DNA from: CAYNEI01 sp964396185
GTDB lineage: Archaea; Thermoplasmatota; SW-10-69-26
NCBI GenBank assembly: GCA_964396185.1
Contig: CAYNEI010000007.1
Coordinates: 1 to 64,000 of the forward strand
Length of the DNA stretch: 64,000 nucleotides
Direction of reading: 5' to 3'
The notes below the pieces were generated by a model. It ran no database searches and had not been told where the DNA came from. It worked only from the letters and a program-made list of their open reading frames with translations. Each line of letters begins with the position of its first letter. The stretch's first letter is position 1. Shown here piece after piece: positions 42,185 through 50,052 of the stretch. The position numbers were made by a program, and so were the translations under genes.

Positions 42185-43390
42185 CTACGCTCCGATCTGT
42201 TCATCGATCCGGATGAGCTCGTTGAGCTTGGCGATCCGCTCACCGCCGATCGCACCGGTTTTGATCGCGTGGCAACCTAGCGCGACGGCCAGGTGCGCGA
42301 TCGTCTCGTCAGGCGTCTCTCCGCTGCGATGGCTCATCACGGTTTTGAGCCCGGAGGTGTGAGCGAGTTGGACCGTTCGCACGGTCCGGGTCAAGGTCCC
42401 AACCTGGTTGGGTTTGATAAGGATTGCGTTGGCCGAGCTCTCCCGGAGGCCGCGCCGGAGCCGGTCCTCGTTGGTGACGAACAGGTCGTCACCCACGACG
42501 AGCACGTCGTCGCCAACGGCGCGGGTGAGCTCGGCGAAGGCATCGAAGGCCTCCTCCTCGAAGGGGTCCTCGATGCTGATGATGGGGAAGCGCTCGGTGA
42601 GCTCGAGGAGGAAGTTGAGCTGGTCCTCGGTGGTGCGCTTGCCTGTGCGGTAGCTGTACGCTTTTCCGTCCCAGAGCTCGGTGGCTGCCACGTCCAGCGC
42701 GATGCCGATATCCAGGCCCAAGTCGGTGGCGACGAGCTCACAGGCCTCCTCGAGTACCTCGAGGGCCTGTTCGTTGGTCACGGGTGCAACCCATGCGCCC
42801 TCGTCCCCCTTGCCGATGGCCGTGTCGGGGAGCCGGTCGGAGAGGATGCGGGAGACCTCCTTGTGCACGCGGGCTTGGGCGAACACAGAGGTGCTGGGTC
42901 GCCGGGAGACCGGGACCGCCATGAACTCCTGGATGTCGGTGCCGCCGATGGCGTGCGCGCCGCCACCGATCATGTTGCCGAAGGGGATCGGGAGCCGGTT
43001 GACCAGGCTCCCGCCGAGGTAGCGGTAGAGTGGTTGGCCTTGTGATGCCGCGGCGGCCTTGGCGCAAGCCAGGCTCGTGGCCACGGCGACGTTCCCGCCC
43101 ACGCTCTCGAAGTTGGGCGTCCCATCGGCCTCCTCAAGGGTCGCATCGATGGCGGCTTGATCGAGCACGCTGCGGCCTTCGAGGGCGGGCACGAAACGGC
43201 TGCGGGCTTGACGGATGCCCTCCTGGACCGAGCCTTTCGGGAAGGCCACGACCTCGTGGGCGCCCGTGCTCGCTCCTGAGGGCGCGGCTGCCGTGCCGAA
43301 CCCACCGGTCGTCCAGACGTCGCACTCGACGGTGGGGTTGCCTCGGCTGTCGAGAATCTTGCGGTACTGGATCTGGGCGATCTCGGCCAT
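42185..43390 (-). CDS. eno: Enolase
   Basis: 401 residues; interconverts 2-phosphoglycerate and phosphoenolpyruvate in glycolysis and gluconeogenesis. Seen: ILDSRGNPTVECDVWT, PSGASTGAHE, the Mg ligands (ALDVAATELW, IISIEDPFEEEAFDAF, VVGDDLFVTN), the catalytic Lys in AILIKPNQVGTLT, and SHRSGETPDETIAHLAVALG near the C-terminus. Slightly shorter than the usual ~420-430 residues. Between rpoK (3-nt gap) and rps2 (4-nt gap), so cotranscribed with RNA polymerase and ribosome genes. Confidence 0.96.
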   Translation of the reverse strand: MAEIAQIQYRKILDSRGNPTVECDVWTTGGFGTAAAPSGASTGAHEVVAFPKGSVQEGIRQARSRFVPALEGRSVLDQAAIDATLEEADGTPNFESVGGNVAVATSLACAKAAAASQGQPLYRYLGGSLVNRLPIPFGNMIGGGAHAIGGTDIQEFMAVPVSRRPSTSVFAQARVHKEVSRILSDRLPDTAIGKGDEGAWVAPVTNEQALEVLEEACELVATDLGLDIGIALDVAATELWDGKAYSYRTGKRTTEDQLNFLLELTERFPIISIEDPFEEEAFDAFAELTRAVGDDVLVVGDDLFVTNEDRLRRGLRESSANAILIKPNQVGTLTRTVRTVQLAHTSGLKTVMSHRSGETPDETIAHLAVALGCHAIKTGAIGGERIAKLNELIRIDEQIGA

Positions 43391-43393
43391 GGG

Positions 43394-43615
43394 TCAGCTC
43401 TGGGCCTTGAGTTGCTCGTCGCGGAGGACCGTGATGGGGATCACGTCCTCGGTGAACTCTCGCTCGGCCACCGAGATCGGGTCGAGGGCTTCGACGGGCT
43501 CCACGGGGATCAGGATCGGGGCTCCCGAGCTGATCTGCAGCGCACGAGCGCCGATGATGCGGGCACGCTCGAAGCGGTTGATCTTGCCCTTGGACCCGTT
43601 CGAGGCGGACGGCAT
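43394..43615 (-). CDS. rpoK: DNA-directed RNA polymerase subunit K (Rpb6/omega homologue)
   Basis: 73 residues. Seen: INRFERARIIGARALQISSG, the Rpb6/omega core (T.yE...i.g.RA.qi), then APILIPVEP and the C-terminal DVIPITVLRDEQ. The subunit clamps the largest polymerase subunit and aids assembly. ATG 43615 with a TATA box 25 nt upstream, the promoter of the rpoK-eno-rps2 operon. The usual rpoN and ribosomal genes are not immediately upstream. Confidence 0.93.
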   Translation of the reverse strand: MPSASNGSKGKINRFERARIIGARALQISSGAPILIPVEPVEALDPISVAEREFTEDVIPITVLRDEQLKAQS

Positions 43616-43632
43616 GGGCGAGCGAGAAGCCC

Positions 43633-43645
43633 TCCCTATATTAAA
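43633..43645 (-). promoter_or_regulatory. TATA box of rpoK-eno-rps2 operon
   Basis: Minus strand TTTAATATAGGG, centred ~25 nt upstream of ATG 43615; leaderless. Confidence 0.75.
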
Positions 43646-43704
43646 CCCTGTGGGCGGGCTTCCGAACGAATCTCCGTGGGGGCTCTGATCTCGCAGCTCA
43701 CGAA

Positions 43705-43760
43705 CATCGAACGTGGTCGTTCGTAGCCTTCGTGCCCGTGCTTGGCGTCCTGTTGAGTCC
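43705..43760. repeat. Degenerate CCTTCGTG intergenic repeat, copy I (weak)
   Basis: CATCGAACGTGGTCGTTCGT, then AGCCTTCGTGCCCGTGCTTGG resembles the CTCCTTCGTGTCCTTGG arm of copy D. Short and less certain than the other copies. Confidence 0.4.
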
Positions 43761-43789
43761 CTGATGCGTGAGACCCGAGCTATGGAGGG

Positions 43790-44059
43790 CTAGATCCGGC
43801 CGACGTCGGTGACGCTGACGGACTCGACGCCACCGATGTTCGAGATCTCCTCTTCGAGATCGTCGACGCTGATGTCCTCGGAGTCCTCCATGCGGACGGT
43901 CACCATGAGCGCCTTGAGACCGAACGCGACGGGCTGCGTCTCGGAGCCCTCGAAGGTGACCCCATCGGGAACGGCGTCCTTGACCCGCTTCTCGATGGAC
44001 TCGAGATCGGTGTCGGGCGACTCAGGCATGATCTTGAAAACTGCGATGAGCTCTCCCAT
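43790..44059 (-). CDS. Translation elongation factor aEF-1beta
   Basis: 89 residues; guanine-nucleotide exchange factor for aEF-1alpha. Seen: MGELIAVFKIMPESPDTDLE at the start (the usual V...KImP...d.dle), then PVAFGLKALMVTVRMED and the C-terminal IGGVESVSVTDVGRI. The start is supported by GAGGTGA 8 nt upstream, which also overlaps the end of the zinc-ribbon gene. The pair zinc ribbon-aEF-1beta is a standard archaeal arrangement. Confidence 0.93.
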   Translation of the reverse strand: MGELIAVFKIMPESPDTDLESIEKRVKDAVPDGVTFEGSETQPVAFGLKALMVTVRMEDSEDISVDDLEEEISNIGGVESVSVTDVGRI

Positions 44060-44069
44060 CTTGTTCACC

Positions 44070-44237
44070 TCACGGGCCCACGTAGGTGCACTCGGGGCAC
44101 TCGTAGGATACTCCCTGGTCCCGGCAGCGGGGGCACCGTCCGATATGGACGTCACCGCAGTCCGGGCACGGGAACTCAGCGCTGCCCCGATCGATGAGGC
44201 GGATGCCACAGGAGTTGCAAGTTTCGACGTTTCTCAT
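44070..44237 (-). CDS. Small zinc-ribbon RNA-binding protein
   Basis: 55 residues; begins MRNVETCNSCGIRLIDRG. Four CxxC-type knuckles: CNSC, CPDC, CPRC and CPEC, enough for two zinc sites, matching the conserved archaeal zinc-ribbon protein of COG2888 (translation-associated, HVO_2753-like). It ends CTYVGP and its stop overlaps the Shine-Dalgarno of aEF-1beta, so the two are cotranscribed. ATG 44237 lies ~38 nt after a TATA-like element. Confidence 0.88.
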   Translation of the reverse strand: MRNVETCNSCGIRLIDRGSAEFPCPDCGDVHIGRCPRCRDQGVSYECPECTYVGP

Positions 44238-44269
44238 CGGCCTCGCCAGGGGGCCGCCGATGCGGGTGC

Positions 44270-44280
44270 CTCTATTAAAG
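44270..44280 (-). promoter_or_regulatory. TATA box of zinc ribbon-aEF-1beta operon
   Basis: Minus strand CTTTAATAGAG; ~38 nt to the ATG, leaving a short (~12 nt) leader. Confidence 0.6.
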
Positions 44281-44447
44281 GCTACTCCCCTTCCTCGCTG
44301 GCGGCGGAAGTCGCCAACCCACCGGCGCGCAGGTGGTGCGCCGGGCGTGCGGCGTTACCACGCCCAGTTGTGGGGACGGCGGGTTGACTGCGAAGGCCGT
44401 CCCGGTGGGGAGCAAGGTTTACCAAGCCGAGCCCGCTGTCGGGTTCG

Positions 44448-45602
44448 ATGGTAGATTTCGAGCTCTCCGGCGAACAGGAGGCCATCGCCAAGATGGTCCG
44501 CGAGTTCGCTGACAAGCAGGTGGCCCCCAAGGCCGAGGAGATCGAGGAGAAGGGTGTCTTCCACGAGGACATCGGCCTGTGGGATGCCTGCGCGCAGCTC
44601 GGGTTGACCGGTATGACCGTGGACCCATCCCTGGATGGGGCTGGCACGGACTTCGTCTCGTACACCATCGCCATCGAGGAGATCAGCCGGGTGTCTGGCT
44701 CGCTGGGGATCACGCTGGCAGCCCACAACGGCCTGGGCACCAGCCACATCAACAGCGAAGGGAGCCAGGCACAGCGAGAGGCCTACGTGCCCCCGCTGGC
44801 TCGCGGCGACCACATTGGCTGCTGGGCGCTCACCGAGCCATCCAGCGGCTCGGATGCCGCTGGCCTGAAGACCCGGGCGGAGAAGCAGGGCGACACGTGG
44901 GTGCTGGATGGCCAGAAGGTCTTCGCCACCAACGGGCACTCCGCGGACACGATCACGGTCATGGCGCGCACGAGCGAAGGCTCCAAGGCCCGGGGCATCA
45001 GCGCGTTCATCGTCGAGCCCGACTTCCCCGGGTTCAGGCACGGCGTGCTCGAGGAGAAGCTCGGCCTCCACGGCAGCGAGACCAGCGAGCTCATCCTGGA
45101 TGGTTGCCAGGTCCCTGAAGAGAACCTCCTGGGCGTTGAGGGGGAGGGCTTCATCGGCGCCCTCAAGACCCTGGACACGGGCCGCATCGCCATCGGTGCC
45201 ATGGCCCTTGGCCTGGGACAAGGAGCACTGGACGCAGCCCTCGCCTACGCCAAGGAGCGCGAGCAGTTCGGCAAGCCCATCGGCAGCTTCCAAGCCATCC
45301 AGCACAAGATCGTGGACATGGCCACCGAGCTCGACGCAGCCCGTTTGCTCCTGTGGCGCGCGGCCAACCTGGTGGACAAGGGCGAGCCGTTCAAGCAGCA
45401 AGCCAGCATGGCCAAGCTCTTCGCCAGCGAGGCCGCCATGCGCGCCTGCACCCAGGGCATCCAGGTCCTCGGCGGCAACGGGTACACCACGGACTACCCG
45501 GTGGAGCGCTTCTTCCGCGATGTGAAGCTCTGCGAGATCGGCGAGGGCACCAGCGAGGTCCAGCGCATGGTCATCGCGCGCGAGCTGGGCTTGCCGAGCT
45601 GA
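44448..45602 (+). CDS. Acyl-CoA dehydrogenase
   Basis: 384 residues, FAD-dependent. Seen: N-terminal helical domain (FELSGEQEAIAKMVREFADK), FAD/substrate strand CWALTEPSSGSDAAGLKTRA, middle beta-domain (QKVFATNGHSADTITVMART), GLHGSETSELILDGCQVPEE, YAKEREQFGKPIGSFQAIQH and the C-terminal FRDVKLCEIGEGTSEVQRMV. The last motif carries the catalytic Glu as in short-chain and branched-chain enzymes. It introduces the 2,3-double bond of acyl-CoA and passes electrons to ETF. Substrate chain length cannot be fixed. ATG 44448 is ~30 nt after a GGTTTACC element. A Liv transporter in this window makes a branched-chain substrate attractive but unproven. Confidence 0.94.
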   Translation: MVDFELSGEQEAIAKMVREFADKQVAPKAEEIEEKGVFHEDIGLWDACAQLGLTGMTVDPSLDGAGTDFVSYTIAIEEISRVSGSLGITLAAHNGLGTSHINSEGSQAQREAYVPPLARGDHIGCWALTEPSSGSDAAGLKTRAEKQGDTWVLDGQKVFATNGHSADTITVMARTSEGSKARGISAFIVEPDFPGFRHGVLEEKLGLHGSETSELILDGCQVPEENLLGVEGEGFIGALKTLDTGRIAIGAMALGLGQGALDAALAYAKEREQFGKPIGSFQAIQHKIVDMATELDAARLLLWRAANLVDKGEPFKQQASMAKLFASEAAMRACTQGIQVLGGNGYTTDYPVERFFRDVKLCEIGEGTSEVQRMVIARELGLPS

Positions 45603-45842
45603 GAGCCGCCATGAGCGGATTCGGTGGCCCGAGCCGGTCGGGCCACGGCGTCGCTTGGAAGCGATGAAGCGGGACCGCGACCCGACCCGTCGGGCACGTA
45701 AGGCCAACAGAGGCCTGCCTTCTCGGTCCTCCTGCGCCTATTTGAACCCGAGGCCGAGGGGCAGTTGTGCATGTCGCCCAACCGACCGAGGCGAGCCTGG
45801 CAAGGCCCCATAGACGTATCGAGCCGTGAAGGGGGAAAAGAC

Positions 45843-46742
45843 GTGTCGGAACCGATCCGAGGCCTGCCCATGGCCTCGTTCATCCTAGCAAGCCTAGCTT
45901 TGCTCGCGCCGGTGGTCGCTGCGAGCAACTACACGAGCCAAGAAGCGGACCCGCTCGCAGAGCCGGGTCGCGATCACGACCAAGCCTCCCCAGAAGCACC
46001 GCAGGACCCCGACGATCCCGAGGAGCCCGAGGACGGCGCGGAGGAGACGCCGGAGGAGACGCCGGAGGAGGAGCTTGCCGAAGCCATCCTCGTGAACGAT
46101 GCGGTCACGCACGGACAACCGGCCTCAGGCCCCGATCAGGCAAGCCAGAGCGCGCCGGCGTGGCTGTGGCCTGCGGCCTTCGGCCTTACCATGGTGTCCA
46201 TGGCCGGAGCCTGGACGGTCAACCGCTCTCGCGGGGCAGCCATCCCGGAGGTACGCCGCAGGCTCGACGGTCCACCCGATGGGCCGGATCCCGTCGAGCG
46301 ACCCGGCGCGGAGGGCATGCTGCTGCTTGGAGGCCAGGCCGTGGAGAACAACCAGCTCGAGGAGGCCATCGCCTGGTTCGAGGGTGCCGCCCTCCTGGAC
46401 CCCAGGCTCCCGGTCGCTCACCTCCTCGCCGGCCTTTGCCTCCAGGAGCTCGATCGGCACGAGCACGCCATCGAGGCTCTCCATGCCGCGCTGAACCTGG
46501 ACCCTGGATACGGGGAGGCAGCCTACGCGAAAGCGGAGTCGCTCGTGCACCTGGACCGCCACGCGGTGGCTCTCGATCTCCTTGAGCCCCTTGCCAGCGA
46601 GAACCCGGAGATCCGGGACCTTCTCGCTGAGGACCCTGCCTTCCGAGAGCTGCATGACCACCCGCGTTTCATCCACCTCGTGGGCCGTGGCCACGAAGTC
46701 GGAGAGGATCGAGAGGAGATGGTCTGGTTCGAGGAGGCGTGA
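45843..46742 (+). CDS. Membrane-anchored TPR protein
   Basis: About 299 residues. An N-terminal hydrophobic segment (MASFILASLALLAPVVAASN) acts as signal; an extracytoplasmic Glu/Pro/Asp-rich linker (~residues 35-90, PEEPEDGAEETPEETPEEEL) is followed by a membrane span (WLWPAAFGLTMVSMAGAW) and a cytoplasmic part with TPR-like repeats (NNQLEEAIAWFEGAALLDPR, RHEHAIEALHAALNLDPGYG, LVHLDRHAVALDLLEPLA). Role: protein-protein scaffold at the membrane; partner unknown. GTG 45843 follows GGGGGAAAAGAC. An alternative is ATG 45771, at leaderless distance (~28 nt) from TATTTGAA at 45739. Confidence 0.72.
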   Translation: MSEPIRGLPMASFILASLALLAPVVAASNYTSQEADPLAEPGRDHDQASPEAPQDPDDPEEPEDGAEETPEETPEEELAEAILVNDAVTHGQPASGPDQASQSAPAWLWPAAFGLTMVSMAGAWTVNRSRGAAIPEVRRRLDGPPDGPDPVERPGAEGMLLLGGQAVENNQLEEAIAWFEGAALLDPRLPVAHLLAGLCLQELDRHEHAIEALHAALNLDPGYGEAAYAKAESLVHLDRHAVALDLLEPLASENPEIRDLLAEDPAFRELHDHPRFIHLVGRGHEVGEDREEMVWFEEA

Positions 46743-46775
46743 GCTCGACCAGCTGCTAGCACCCGTGGTCCCAGC

Positions 46776-47642
46776 TCATCCATCCAAGCCGCGGCGCTGC
46801 CGAGCGGCGGTGACGAGGTTGCCGAGCAACTGGGCGCGGGTCAACGGACCCACCCCGCCGGGGACCGGCGTGATGTAGCTGGCCTTCTCCGCGACCTCAT
46901 CGAAGGCGACATCGCCCACGAGCTCCCCGTCGACGCGGTTGATGCCCACGTCCACCACGATCGCACCCGGTGCCACCATCTCGGCCGTGATCATGGCCGG
47001 GCGGCCGACGGCGGCGATGAGCAGATCGGCCTGGCGGGTGTGAGCGGCCAGGTCCTGGGTGCGCGAGTGGCAGACCGTGACCGTCGCGCTCACGGGCCGC
47101 TGGAGCAGGAGCAGGGCCATGGGCTTGCCCACGATCGTGGAGCGTCCAACGATCACGGCCCGCTTGCCGGTCAGCTCCAAGTCGTAAGCATCCAGCAAGG
47201 CCAGGATCCCGGTAGGCGTGGCAGGCGTGAGCCCGGCACGGTCGGCGACCAACCGGCCCAGGTTGATGGGGTGGAAACCGTCTGCGTCCTTGGCTGGGTC
47301 CACCGCTTCGAGCACGGCGTGCTGGTCGATGTGCCCTGGCAAGGGGAGCTGGACCAGGATGCCATCGCACGCTTCGTCCTGGTTGAGCTGGGCCACCAGC
47401 TCGAGAAGCTCCTGTTGCGAGCTGGATGCGGGAAGGTCGTGTAGCTGGCTCTCGATGCCTACCTCCTGGCAGTCCTTGCGCTTCATGCGCACGTAGACCT
47501 GGCTGGCAGGATCATCTCCGACGAGCACAGCGTCCAGGCGCGGCGTGACCCCGTGCTCGTCGACCATCTCGCTCACCCGCGCTTCGATCGCTTTGCGCAT
47601 GCGCGCGGCCGTGGCGTTCCCGTCGAGCACGGTGGCGCTCAT
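46776..47642 (-). CDS. folD: Methylenetetrahydrofolate dehydrogenase/cyclohydrolase FolD
   Basis: 288 residues; bifunctional enzyme interconverting methylene-, methenyl- and formyl-tetrahydrofolate. Seen: PRLDAVLVGDDPASQVYVRM with the following RKDCQEVGI (catalytic Tyr and Lys), GILVQLPLPGHID, KDADGFHPINLGRL, TPTGILALLDAY, the NADP loop GRSTIVGKPMALLLL, CHSRTQDL and ITPVPGGVGPLTRAQLL. Full family length. ATG 47642 overlaps the stop of the upstream zinc-finger gene (ATGA) with GGAGG before it. Presence of folate-type C1 metabolism argues against a methanogen. Confidence 0.95.
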   Translation of the reverse strand: MSATVLDGNATAARMRKAIEARVSEMVDEHGVTPRLDAVLVGDDPASQVYVRMKRKDCQEVGIESQLHDLPASSSQQELLELVAQLNQDEACDGILVQLPLPGHIDQHAVLEAVDPAKDADGFHPINLGRLVADRAGLTPATPTGILALLDAYDLELTGKRAVIVGRSTIVGKPMALLLLQRPVSATVTVCHSRTQDLAAHTRQADLLIAAVGRPAMITAEMVAPGAIVVDVGINRVDGELVGDVAFDEVAEKASYITPVPGGVGPLTRAQLLGNLVTAARQRRGLDG

Positions 47643-48271
47643 CGCTCGCCTCCGCGCGTCGCCTCGCTCGAGCCTTGGTCCTCCCCTTCGGGGTCGCGTG
47701 CGCGGCGCGCGTAGAGGCGCCGGATGTCGCGGGCCTTGGAGCTGCCCCGGTGGCGCATGCCGGTCCCGGTCTTGATGGCGTGGATCTCCACGTCGACCCC
47801 TCGAACCGTCAAGCGGTCCCCGACGAAGAACTCCTCTTCGGGCGGTACGGTACGTTCCCCTGCCCACGTGCGGTAGCCGTCGTTGACCGCGATGGGGACC
47901 TCCACGGTATCGAAGACCTTGCACCACACCGTCTCGATCTCCTCGACCAAGGCCGAGCGCACGCGGCGATCGTCCTCGACCTCGATGCCGGTGACGAGCA
48001 AGCGGTGGTCGTGCTGGAGCACCTCGTCATCGATGCGGACCCGGTCCCCAGCCTGGAAGGAGAGCTTGCCCGGCTCGCTTTTGGCGCCGTGGCTGATCAC
48101 GGCGTCCACCTCGACGCTCTTGGGCGTGGTGAGCACGTCCTTGAACACGTGCCCGCACTCCGTGCACTTGAGCGTGGCGTGCGAGGTGGGGGCCTGGGGG
48201 GCCGACTCGTGGAGGATCTCGATGGCCTCCGAGCTGCAGTTCGGGCAGGCGGGCCAAACCGTCGGGGACAT
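47639..48271 (-). CDS. HVO_0476-family zinc-finger protein
   Basis: 210 residues, conserved archaeal protein of unknown function. Seen: N-terminal zinc ribbon CPNC...CTEC (WPACPNCSSEAIEILHE, ATLKCTECGHVFKDVL), then a beta-rich domain (GDRVRIDDEVLQHDHRLLVT, GIEVEDDRRVRSALVEEIET, VPIAVNDGYRTW, VGDRLTVRGVDVEIHAIKTG). It ends in a basic/acidic tail. ATG 48271 with a TATA box 25 nt upstream. Translationally coupled to folD by ATGA overlap; no functional link to folate is known to me. Confidence 0.82.
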   Translation of the reverse strand: MSPTVWPACPNCSSEAIEILHESAPQAPTSHATLKCTECGHVFKDVLTTPKSVEVDAVISHGAKSEPGKLSFQAGDRVRIDDEVLQHDHRLLVTGIEVEDDRRVRSALVEEIETVWCKVFDTVEVPIAVNDGYRTWAGERTVPPEEEFFVGDRLTVRGVDVEIHAIKTGTGMRHRGSSKARDIRRLYARRARDPEGEDQGSSEATRGGER

Positions 48272-48289
48272 CGGTCGACCAGCCGAGCC

Positions 48290-48301
48290 GGAGTATAAAA
48301 G
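48290..48301 (-). promoter_or_regulatory. TATA box of zinc finger-folD operon
   Basis: Minus strand CTTTTATACTCC, centred 25 nt upstream of ATG 48271. Confidence 0.8.
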
Positions 48302-48330
48302 CCAACTGGGGGGCGCGCCCACGACCCCTA

Positions 48331-48613
48331 CGTCACCACAACGTCACAACGAACACAAAGGAACCGGAGGGATCCAGGCCTCCCTCCAGCCCGAAGGTCT
48401 GTCTCCCCACCAGCGTCCCCCCCTCGGTCTCCGTTGTGCNNNNNNNNNNNNNNNNNNNNNNNNNNNNNNNNNNNNNNNNNNNNNNNNNNNNNNNNNNNNN
48501 NNNNNNNNNNNNNNNNNNNNNNNNNNNNNNNNNNNNNNNTCCAGCCCGAAGGTCTGTCTCCCCACCAGCGTCCCCCCCTCGGTCTCCGTTGTGCCGTTGT
48601 GCCGTTGTGGTGG
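48331..48613. repeat. Inverted CACAACGG repeat element, copy G (contains assembly gap)
   Basis: Left arm 48334-48365 (ACCACAACGTCACAACGAAC, ACAAAGGAACC). The right arm 48581-48613 has reverse complement ACCACAACGGCACAACGG, CACAACGGAGACC. The arms match at about 26 of 31 positions and each is built of ~8-bp CACAACGG-type units. The ~60-bp interior (after collapsing the gap) contains GGAGG-N8-CCTCC at 48366-48387. No gene lies within. Confidence 0.8.
48440..48539. other. Assembly gap 3 (100 N) flanked by 55-bp duplicate
   Basis: 48385-48439 equals 48540-48594; the gap falls inside the repeat element, which probably caused it. Confidence 0.95.
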
Positions 48614-48671
48614 ATCCGTTCGGTTGTATCAACCCAAACCCTCATGCCAACCCTGCAGCTACGCCTACGAG

Positions 48672-48935
48672 ATGGTCCTCGGCCTTGGCTCCTGGGAGAT
48701 CCTCTTGGTCGCTTTGGCCCTGCTCCTGTTCTTCGGGCCGGAGAGCGCCCCCCAGGCCATCCGCCAGGCCGGCCGCATGCAGGCCAAGCTGAGGCGGTTC
48801 ATGCGCGAGCTCGAGGAGACCGTGGAGCGCGAGCAACAGGAGATCGAGCGGGCGGCCAGCCCGAGCGATCCCACCGATGCCACGGACTCGGGGCAGCAAG
48901 ATCGCGACGACACCGATGATGAGCGGCCCGGTTAG
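48672..48935 (+). CDS. tatA: Twin-arginine translocase subunit TatA/TatB
   Basis: 87 residues. Short N-terminal membrane helix (WEILLVALALLLFF), the hinge FGPE, then an amphipathic helix (APQAIRQAGRMQAKLRRFMR) and an acidic tail. This is the TatA/B plan: pore or receptor component for folded-protein export, working with TatC (58.96 kb here). ATG 48672, ~45 nt after a GTATCAAC element. It converges on the next gene, overlapping it by 4 nt. Whether it acts as TatA or TatB cannot be told. Confidence 0.85.
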   Translation: MVLGLGSWEILLVALALLLFFGPESAPQAIRQAGRMQAKLRRFMRELEETVEREQQEIERAASPSDPTDATDSGQQDRDDTDDERPG

Positions 48936-49228
48936 CGGTACTTCGAGTACCGGTCGATCAGGTCGAGGAGCTGGTTGCGGGTCTCGTAGTCCAGCACGTC
49001 GTCCTCCTCGGCCTTCTCCTTGACGTAGTCCTTGGCTTCCTCGGTGCCACCGCGGGCGCCCCGCGTGATCACCTGCTGGAGGAAGGCCTTCAGGTACTGC
49101 TCGTCGAGAGGCGCGTCTTCGAGCGCTCGGTTGGCATCGTAGCGGAAGAGCTCCTCTCGACTGAGGTCGAACATCCGCTGGCGGGGTTGAGACCCTCCGC
49201 CTTGATTGTGCCGGCGCCGGCGTGCCAT
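48932..49228 (-). CDS. Conserved-looking small helical protein of unknown function
   Basis: 98 residues; basic N-terminus (MARRRRHNQGGGSQPRQRMF) followed by predicted helices rich in charged residues (DLSREELFRYDANRALED, YLKAFLQQVITRGARGG, DYETRNQLLDLIDRYSKYR). No membrane segment, no motif I recognise; the basic start could bind nucleic acid. ATG 49228; TATA shared with the divergent creatininase-like gene. Confidence 0.65.
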   Translation of the reverse strand: MARRRRHNQGGGSQPRQRMFDLSREELFRYDANRALEDAPLDEQYLKAFLQQVITRGARGGTEEAKDYVKEKAEEDDVLDYETRNQLLDLIDRYSKYR

Positions 49229-49249
49229 CGGTCGTTTCGTAAGGGGTCC

Positions 49250-49261
49250 TCCTATTTATCC
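49250..49261. promoter_or_regulatory. Single TATA box shared by two divergent leaderless genes
   Basis: CTATTTATCC reads as a TATA box on both strands. Its centre is ~25-26 nt from ATG 49228 (minus) and ~25 nt from ATG 49280 (plus). The start codons are only 51 bp apart. Confidence 0.65.
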
Positions 49262-49279
49262 CTGGGGGGCTTGGCAACC

Positions 49280-50047
49280 ATGGACCCTGGCGCTTCGAAC
49301 AGGCCGATCCTGGCCACCGAGCTCACCAAGGACGCCTACCAACGCCTGGCCGCCGAGCGGACCTTCGTGCTCCCCATGGGCATCCTCGAGGAGCATGGAC
49401 CGCATCTCCCCTTAGGCACGGATACCTTCCAGGCAGAGGCCGTCGTCCACGAGGCAGCCGCCCAGAGCGGTGCCGTCGTCTTGCCGACAGTGAACTACGG
49501 CAACTGCCGCTCGACCCGCCCGTTCCCAGGCAGCATCTCGCTCAGCTTCGACACGGTGCGCACCATCGTCACCGAGATCCTCTGCGAGCTCGCTCGTCAC
49601 GGTGTCAGCTCGGTGGCCGTGGTCTCTGGTCATGCGGGCGGAGGGCACATGCGCGCGATCCGCTTGGGCACCCAGCAAGCCCTCGAGCAAGCGCCGAGCT
49701 TACGGGTGGCCGTGCTCTCAGAGTGGGAGATCCTCTTCGGCCTGGACCCCGACGAGATCGCTGGCAGCCACACGGTACCCACGGGCGACGGCCACGCGGG
49801 AACCGCCGAGACGGCGCGCATGCTGGACCTTCGCCCAGAGCTGGTCAAGCGCCGCCCGGGCGAGCACGTCATGCCCGATGAGGGGTTCATCGTGTCGGCC
49901 ACGCCCGAGGCTGGCTGGCCGGACGGCTACGCAGGGGATCCATCGGCGGCCTCGGAAGAGCTGGGCCGCGCGCTCCACGATGCCGCGGTGGAGGCGCTGG
50001 CAAGCCTCTTCCTCAAACTGATGCCTGAAGCAGAGAAGGTGCTTTGA
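49280..50047 (+). CDS. Creatininase-family amidohydrolase
   Basis: 255 residues. The family hydrolyses cyclic or linear amides with a dinuclear metal centre; archaeal members include the FAPy deformylase ArfB. Seen: metal-ligand motif GILEEHGPHLPLGTDTFQAE near residue 35, SGHAGGGHMRAIRLG (usual GHGGN) and the later DGHAGTAETARMLDLRPELV. Substrate cannot be assigned from sequence. ATG 49280 from the shared TATA box. It converges on the Nmd3 gene. Confidence 0.85.
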   Translation: MDPGASNRPILATELTKDAYQRLAAERTFVLPMGILEEHGPHLPLGTDTFQAEAVVHEAAAQSGAVVLPTVNYGNCRSTRPFPGSISLSFDTVRTIVTEILCELARHGVSSVAVVSGHAGGGHMRAIRLGTQQALEQAPSLRVAVLSEWEILFGLDPDEIAGSHTVPTGDGHAGTAETARMLDLRPELVKRRPGEHVMPDEGFIVSATPEAGWPDGYAGDPSAASEELGRALHDAAVEALASLFLKLMPEAEKVL

Positions 50048-50052
50048 GGGGC

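Noticed and set aside
45603..45740. Possible tRNA in the gap after the acyl-CoA dehydrogenase
   Set aside because: Some paired GC blocks but no GGTTCGAATCC-type T arm; I see nothing there except the promoter near 45739.
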